Shown: one piece after another, positions 5,295 to 8,051 of the stretch
Numbering within the stretch: position 1 is the stretch's first letter
Layout of the letters: the number at the start of each line of letters is the position of its first letter
Origin: Burkholderiales bacterium
GTDB taxonomy: Bacteria; Pseudomonadota; Gammaproteobacteria; Burkholderiales; Burkholderiaceae_C
Direction of reading: 5' to 3'
NCBI GenBank assembly: GCA_947458895.1
Contig: CANHBY010000039.1
Location: forward strand, 1-8,051
Length of the DNA stretch: 8,051 nucleotides
Notes under the pieces: generated by a model
Told to the model about the DNA's origin: nothing
The model's input: the letters and a program-made list of their open reading frames with translations, nothing else
Databases searched by the model: none
Made by a program: the position numbers and the translations under genes

Positions 5295-7130
5295 ATGAAT
5301 CAAATGACGCGTGTCGAAACCGAACAGCCTCGCCCAGCGGTGCCCAGATCAACCGCCGGAACTCGTGAGCGGGGTGGCAGCCCTTGGTTGGGGCAGAGCC
5401 CAGGCCAATCGCCGGTTTATCAGCAGTTTCAGGACATGGACCATTGGCTCATGTCTTGGGTGGGCCGGTTCACCTGGGGCCAATCACCGATCACCTTGAG
5501 CGAAGCATTTGTAGATTGGTGGGCTCACCTGGCTGTATCACCTGCCAAGCAGTTGGAGATGGCCCAGAGAGCCTGGGAGGCCGGCTGGCATATGGCTTCG
5601 CCGACTGATCATGCGGTGGTTGACTGCGCGGGGTTGGAGCCGCTGTCGCAAGATAAGCGTTTTGTGGATCCGCAGTGGAACGCGCCGCCGTTTTCAATCT
5701 GGGTGAAGGCATTTTTGCTGACGCAGGGCTGGTGGCAGTGTGTGACCACGGGGGTTCCCGGCGTGAGCAAGCACCATGAGGAGATGGTGGATTTCGGCGC
5801 ACGGCAGTGGTTGGATGTGGTGGCTCCCTCTAACTTCCCGTGGACCAATCCCGTTGTGCTTAATCGATGTGCTTCCGAGGGGGGGAGAAACCTCTGGAGA
5901 GGCTTTTTGCATGCGGCTGAGGACGCCTGGGTTGATGCGCTCAATCTGCCACCTGTGGGCACCGAGGGCTTTGAGGTGGGGCGCAATGTGGCTATCACGC
6001 CCGGAAAGGTGGTGTTCCGCAACCGCTTGATTGAGCTGATTCAGTACGAGCCCCAAACGCCCCAAACCCATGCCAACCCGGTGCTGGTGATTCCGGCTTG
6101 GATCATGAAGTATTACGTGCTGGACTTGTCGCCGGAGAACTCTTTCGTTAAGGCGTTGGTGGAGAAGGGGTTCACGGTGTTTGCCATCTCCTGGAGGAAC
6201 CCTGATTCATCAGATCGTGATCTGGGTTGGCAGGACTACGACCAGCTTGGTGTGCGCAAAGCGCTGGAAGTGATCACGACGATCATGCCGCAGGCCCAGA
6301 CACATGCTGTGGGCTATTGCATTGGCGGGACGCTGCTGGCCATGAGTGCGGCGGCGCTTGGGCGCGAGCGCTCGCCGGCGATCAAAACCATCACCTTGTT
6401 GGCAGCCCAAACTGATTTCACCGATCCTGGCGAGCTGTCATTGTTCATCGACGAAGGCCAGGTCAGGTTTCTGGAAAACCAAATGTGGCGTCAGGGCTAT
6501 TTGGATGAGCGGCAGATGAAGGGCGCGTTTCAGATGCTGCGGTCCAAGGACATGGTGTGGTCTTATCGGCTGATGAACTACTTGCTGGGCGAGCGCCGGC
6601 CCATGAGCGATTTGATGGCCTGGAATGCCGACGGCACCCGGCTTCCCTTGCGCATGCATTCTGAATACCTGCGCAGCTTTTTTCTTCATAACGCGTTGTC
6701 GCATGGTGAGTTCACGCTCCACGGTGTTCCTGTGAATTTGGATGACATCCGTGTGCCGATTTTCAATGTGGGTGCTGTGCAAGACCACGTGGCACCTTGG
6801 CGCTCAGTGTTCAGGTTGCACCAGTTGACAGCAGCACCCCAAACCTTCGCGCTCACTGCGGGGGGGCACAACGTGGGCATTGTGAACCCGCCGGGGTTGT
6901 CTGCTAAATCGAGCTACCGAATCGCCTCATGGAAGGCTGGTGACCGGCAATTGACGCCCGAAGAGTGGCTGAGTTGTGCCGAACACCATGAGGGGTCTTG
7001 GTGGCCGGCATGGTTTGAGTGGTTGGCCAATCACTCCTCAGGCATACATAAACCCCCTTCGATGGGCGCACCTCGCGCTGGGTTTTCAGCGCTCTGCCCA
7101 GCTCCAGGGGGTTATGTTCATCAACGCTGA
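5295..7130 (+). CDS. phaC: Polyhydroxyalkanoate synthase, class I-like
   Basis: PHA synthase polymerises (R)-3-hydroxyacyl-CoA into polyester at the surface of storage granules, releasing CoA. The protein has 611 residues, against about 590 in the usual class I enzymes, mostly through a longer N-terminus. An N-terminal PhaC-type domain (roughly 70-250, with WNAPPFSIW-like and SNFPWTNPV stretches) precedes an alpha/beta-hydrolase domain. The lipase-like box GYCIGG carries nucleophile C342, with D497 in VQDHVAPW and H525 in GGHNVGIVNPPG completing the triad. The D-to-H spacing of 28 matches the classical enzyme. The C-terminal GSWWPAWFEW and PAPGGYVHQR are family-typical, so the gene is full length. 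No clear Shine-Dalgarno precedes the ATG at 5295; the ATG at 5304 is an alternative. It lies 74 bases after the transpeptidase and converges with a phasin gene. phaA and phaB are not present in the window. Confidence 0.93.
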   Translation: MNQMTRVETEQPRPAVPRSTAGTRERGGSPWLGQSPGQSPVYQQFQDMDHWLMSWVGRFTWGQSPITLSEAFVDWWAHLAVSPAKQLEMAQRAWEAGWHMASPTDHAVVDCAGLEPLSQDKRFVDPQWNAPPFSIWVKAFLLTQGWWQCVTTGVPGVSKHHEEMVDFGARQWLDVVAPSNFPWTNPVVLNRCASEGGRNLWRGFLHAAEDAWVDALNLPPVGTEGFEVGRNVAITPGKVVFRNRLIELIQYEPQTPQTHANPVLVIPAWIMKYYVLDLSPENSFVKALVEKGFTVFAISWRNPDSSDRDLGWQDYDQLGVRKALEVITTIMPQAQTHAVGYCIGGTLLAMSAAALGRERSPAIKTITLLAAQTDFTDPGELSLFIDEGQVRFLENQMWRQGYLDERQMKGAFQMLRSKDMVWSYRLMNYLLGERRPMSDLMAWNADGTRLPLRMHSEYLRSFFLHNALSHGEFTLHGVPVNLDDIRVPIFNVGAVQDHVAPWRSVFRLHQLTAAPQTFALTAGGHNVGIVNPPGLSAKSSYRIASWKAGDRQLTPEEWLSCAEHHEGSWWPAWFEWLANHSSGIHKPPSMGAPRAGFSALCPAPGGYVHQR

Positions 7131-7133
7131 AAA
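7046..7133. repeat. Nested inverted repeats at the phaC 3' end
   Basis: Three overlapping inverted pairs lie here. ACATAA(A)CCCCCT at 7046-7058 pairs with AGGGGGTTATGT at 7106-7117, with one bulged base. GCGCTG at 7075-7080 pairs with CAGCGC at 7087-7092 around a 6-base loop. TTTTCAGCG at 7083-7091 can instead pair with CGCTGAAAA at 7125-7133. All overlap the last codons and stop of the PHA synthase, between two convergent genes. There is no clean T-tract, so a terminator role is only possible, not shown. Confidence 0.5.
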
Positions 7134-7148
7134 CTGCCTTAACCTGAC

Positions 7149-7925
7149 TTAAGCGGGCTCTTTCACAGCATGTTCCTTGGCAGCATGCTCGCCAGTGGCG
7201 TGCTCCCGAGTAGTGTGCTCTCTGGTCGCGTGCTCCTTAGTGGCGTGCTCCTTCAGGGGGTGTTCCCTCAGCGCATGATTGGCCGCTTTTTTGCCCGAAT
7301 CAACCCATTGCCTGGCCACCTTGGCCCAGACATTTTGGGCATTACCCAGCAGGCTGGTGCGAAACCTGGAGCTCTCGTCCAGGGCTTGGCGATAAGACTG
7401 CCCAGAGGCGCTCAGAACGCTGTTTTGAACCAAGTTGCTCGCCAGTTGGCTGGCCTGGGTTTGCTGTCTCTCCACCAGGTGAGACTGTGCTTCCCAGAGC
7501 CTGGATGAGAGCGATGTCCACCGCGAGGCCATTTGATTGAACTGCTTGCTCGAGAGTTGCGCTGGCAGCGCCATCAGGGCCTCGAAATTACGGGCTTCGC
7601 CGGCCTCCTGAAGAGACGAGGCCAAATTGTTACGCAAGTCTTCCAGGGCCTGAACTTGGATGAGTTGGCACTCCTCAATGAATTGCAGCGAACTCTCGGT
7701 GGTGTTCAGTGCAGACATCCAACCGGTTTTTGACAACTCGACCATTTGCTGCGTCACAACGGGTGTGTTGAACAACAGATGCTCGCGCTCGCTGTCTCTG
7801 CCTGCTTGACGCGCCTGATGTGCTTGACGCGCCTGATGCTCCTGATGATCCTGATGCTCTTGATCGGCGATGGATTCGGCGCTTGATTCGGCACTTGCAC
7901 TGCGTGATTTTTGAACAGTTTTCAT
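7149..7925 (-). CDS. phaP: Phasin, PHA granule-associated protein with His-rich repeat ends
   Basis: This 258-residue protein is predicted to coat PHA granules in the cytoplasm, controlling their size and number. The central part, about 50-200, is an amphipathic, helix-forming, Gln/Ser/Ala-rich region (FNTPVVTQQMVELSKTGW, later SLQFIEECQLIQVQAL and FEALMALPAQL) with the layout of the phasin_2 family, including the aromatic/Leu pattern around residues 110-150. It has no signal peptide. The ends are unusual: residues 21-49 are His/Gln-rich (EHQDHQEHQARQAHQARQ), and residues 219-258 are eight pentapeptides of the form x-[KRG]-E-H-[APT], the last one degenerate. The start at 7925 is fixed by a strong GGAGGA at 7936-7931; the frame is open 25 codons further upstream but would bury that site. 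The gene converges with the PHA synthase, 18 bases between stops, and is a likely functional partner. Family call is good; the phaP symbol is by role. Confidence 0.82.
   Translation of the reverse strand: MKTVQKSRSASAESSAESIADQEHQDHQEHQARQAHQARQAGRDSEREHLLFNTPVVTQQMVELSKTGWMSALNTTESSLQFIEECQLIQVQALEDLRNNLASSLQEAGEARNFEALMALPAQLSSKQFNQMASRWTSLSSRLWEAQSHLVERQQTQASQLASNLVQNSVLSASGQSYRQALDESSRFRTSLLGNAQNVWAKVARQWVDSGKKAANHALREHPLKEHATKEHATREHTTREHATGEHAAKEHAVKEPA
7152..7271 (-). repeat. 15-bp tandem repeats coding for EHA pentapeptides
   Basis: Eight consecutive imperfect 15-base units encode the C-terminal LREHP, LKEHA, TKEHA, TREHT, TREHA, TGEHA, AKEHA and VKEPA of the phasin. The core, read on the plus strand as a TGCTC/TGTTC-centred unit, is well conserved, while flanking codon positions vary, as expected for a repeat that expanded by slippage and then drifted. 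Confidence 0.85.
7804..7860 (-). repeat. 18-bp and 9-bp repeats coding for His/Gln-rich phasin N-terminus
   Basis: Two adjacent 18-base units (7804-7821 and 7822-7839), identical except for the last base, are followed by shorter CCTGATG-type units. On the minus strand they encode HQARQA-like and EHQDHQ-like tracts at residues 21-41 of the phasin. They are coding repeats, not spaced like a CRISPR array. Confidence 0.75.
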
Positions 7926-7940
7926 GAATTTCCTCCAGGA
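7926..7940 (-). promoter_or_regulatory. Strong ribosome binding site deciding the phasin start
   Basis: Read on the minus strand, TCCTGGAGGAAATTC directly precedes the ATG at 7925. GGAGGA at 7936-7931 is a near-perfect Shine-Dalgarno with 5-base spacing, which makes 7925 the start rather than the ATG 75 bases upstream. The leader to the window edge (to 8051) holds no gene I can see. It contains a TTGACG hexamer that might be a -35 element, but I find no good -10 partner. Confidence 0.85.
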
Positions 7941-8051
7941 AAGTGAATGGACCCATTCGAGGCTAATTCCCGTGGCTTGATGCCAGTTGATCGTCGTCAA
8001 TGTCTGCGCTTAGGCGCGGGAAAAGTCAGGGGTTTGACCATCCTCAACGAG

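Noticed and set aside
7804..7860. CRISPR-like short repeats
   Set aside because: The units are directly adjacent without unique spacers and keep the phasin reading frame.
7926..8000. 25-codon N-terminal extension of the phasin
   Set aside because: The strong GGAGGA and ATG at 7925 lie inside it, and the extension (WHQATGISLEW...) looks like translated leader DNA, not a conserved N-terminus.

Overview
The window looks like chromosomal DNA of a beta-proteobacterium, most likely of the order Burkholderiales (Comamonadaceae-like). The basis is GC-rich, G/C-ending codon use, a class I-type polyhydroxyalkanoate (PHA) synthase facing a phasin gene, and an L,D-transpeptidase-like protein of a type I associate with that group. 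This placement comes from family recognition, not from a search.

Left part (1-2764): the broken 3' end of a surface-glycan locus, read on the minus strand. A family-4 glycosyltransferase (2764-1391) is translationally coupled through an ATGA overlap to a family-2 glycosyltransferase (1394-612). A third gene follows with its own Shine-Dalgarno at 619. It appears to have been a class I methyltransferase, but only its first few dozen codons survive. It is frameshifted and stops just at the SAM-binding motif I, where a miniature IS66-family derivative (about 96-506) abuts it. That element carries a 16-bp perfect inverted repeat near its ends and one short ORF in which the start of a TnpA-like protein is fused in frame to the end of the TnpC transposase, so it looks like an internally deleted IS66 copy. 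Nothing in 1-95 continues the methyltransferase.

Middle part (2765-3632): about 870 bases without a convincing gene. It holds an AT-rich leader with a (TTTTG)3 repeat in front of the glycosyltransferase operon, a good minus-strand intrinsic terminator at 2901-2936, and a possible decayed minus-strand 3' gene end (to 3014) that the terminator could once have served.

Right part (3633-7925): a plus-strand run of an NAD-type short-chain dehydrogenase (3633-4400), an L,D-transpeptidase-like envelope protein overlapping its end (4378-5220), and a PHA synthase with a complete Cys-Asp-His triad (5295-7130). Converging on these from the minus strand is a phasin (7925-7149) with His-rich repeats at both ends. 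The synthase and phasin form a PHA granule module: the enzyme polymerises hydroxyacyl-CoA and the phasin coats the granule. No thiolase (phaA) or recognisable acetoacetyl-CoA reductase (phaB) is present, so monomer supply must come from elsewhere. I see no wholly new multi-gene system. The most unusual points are the hybrid IS66 relic, the glycosyltransferase lacking the second Glu of its signature, and the EH-repeat phasin tail.
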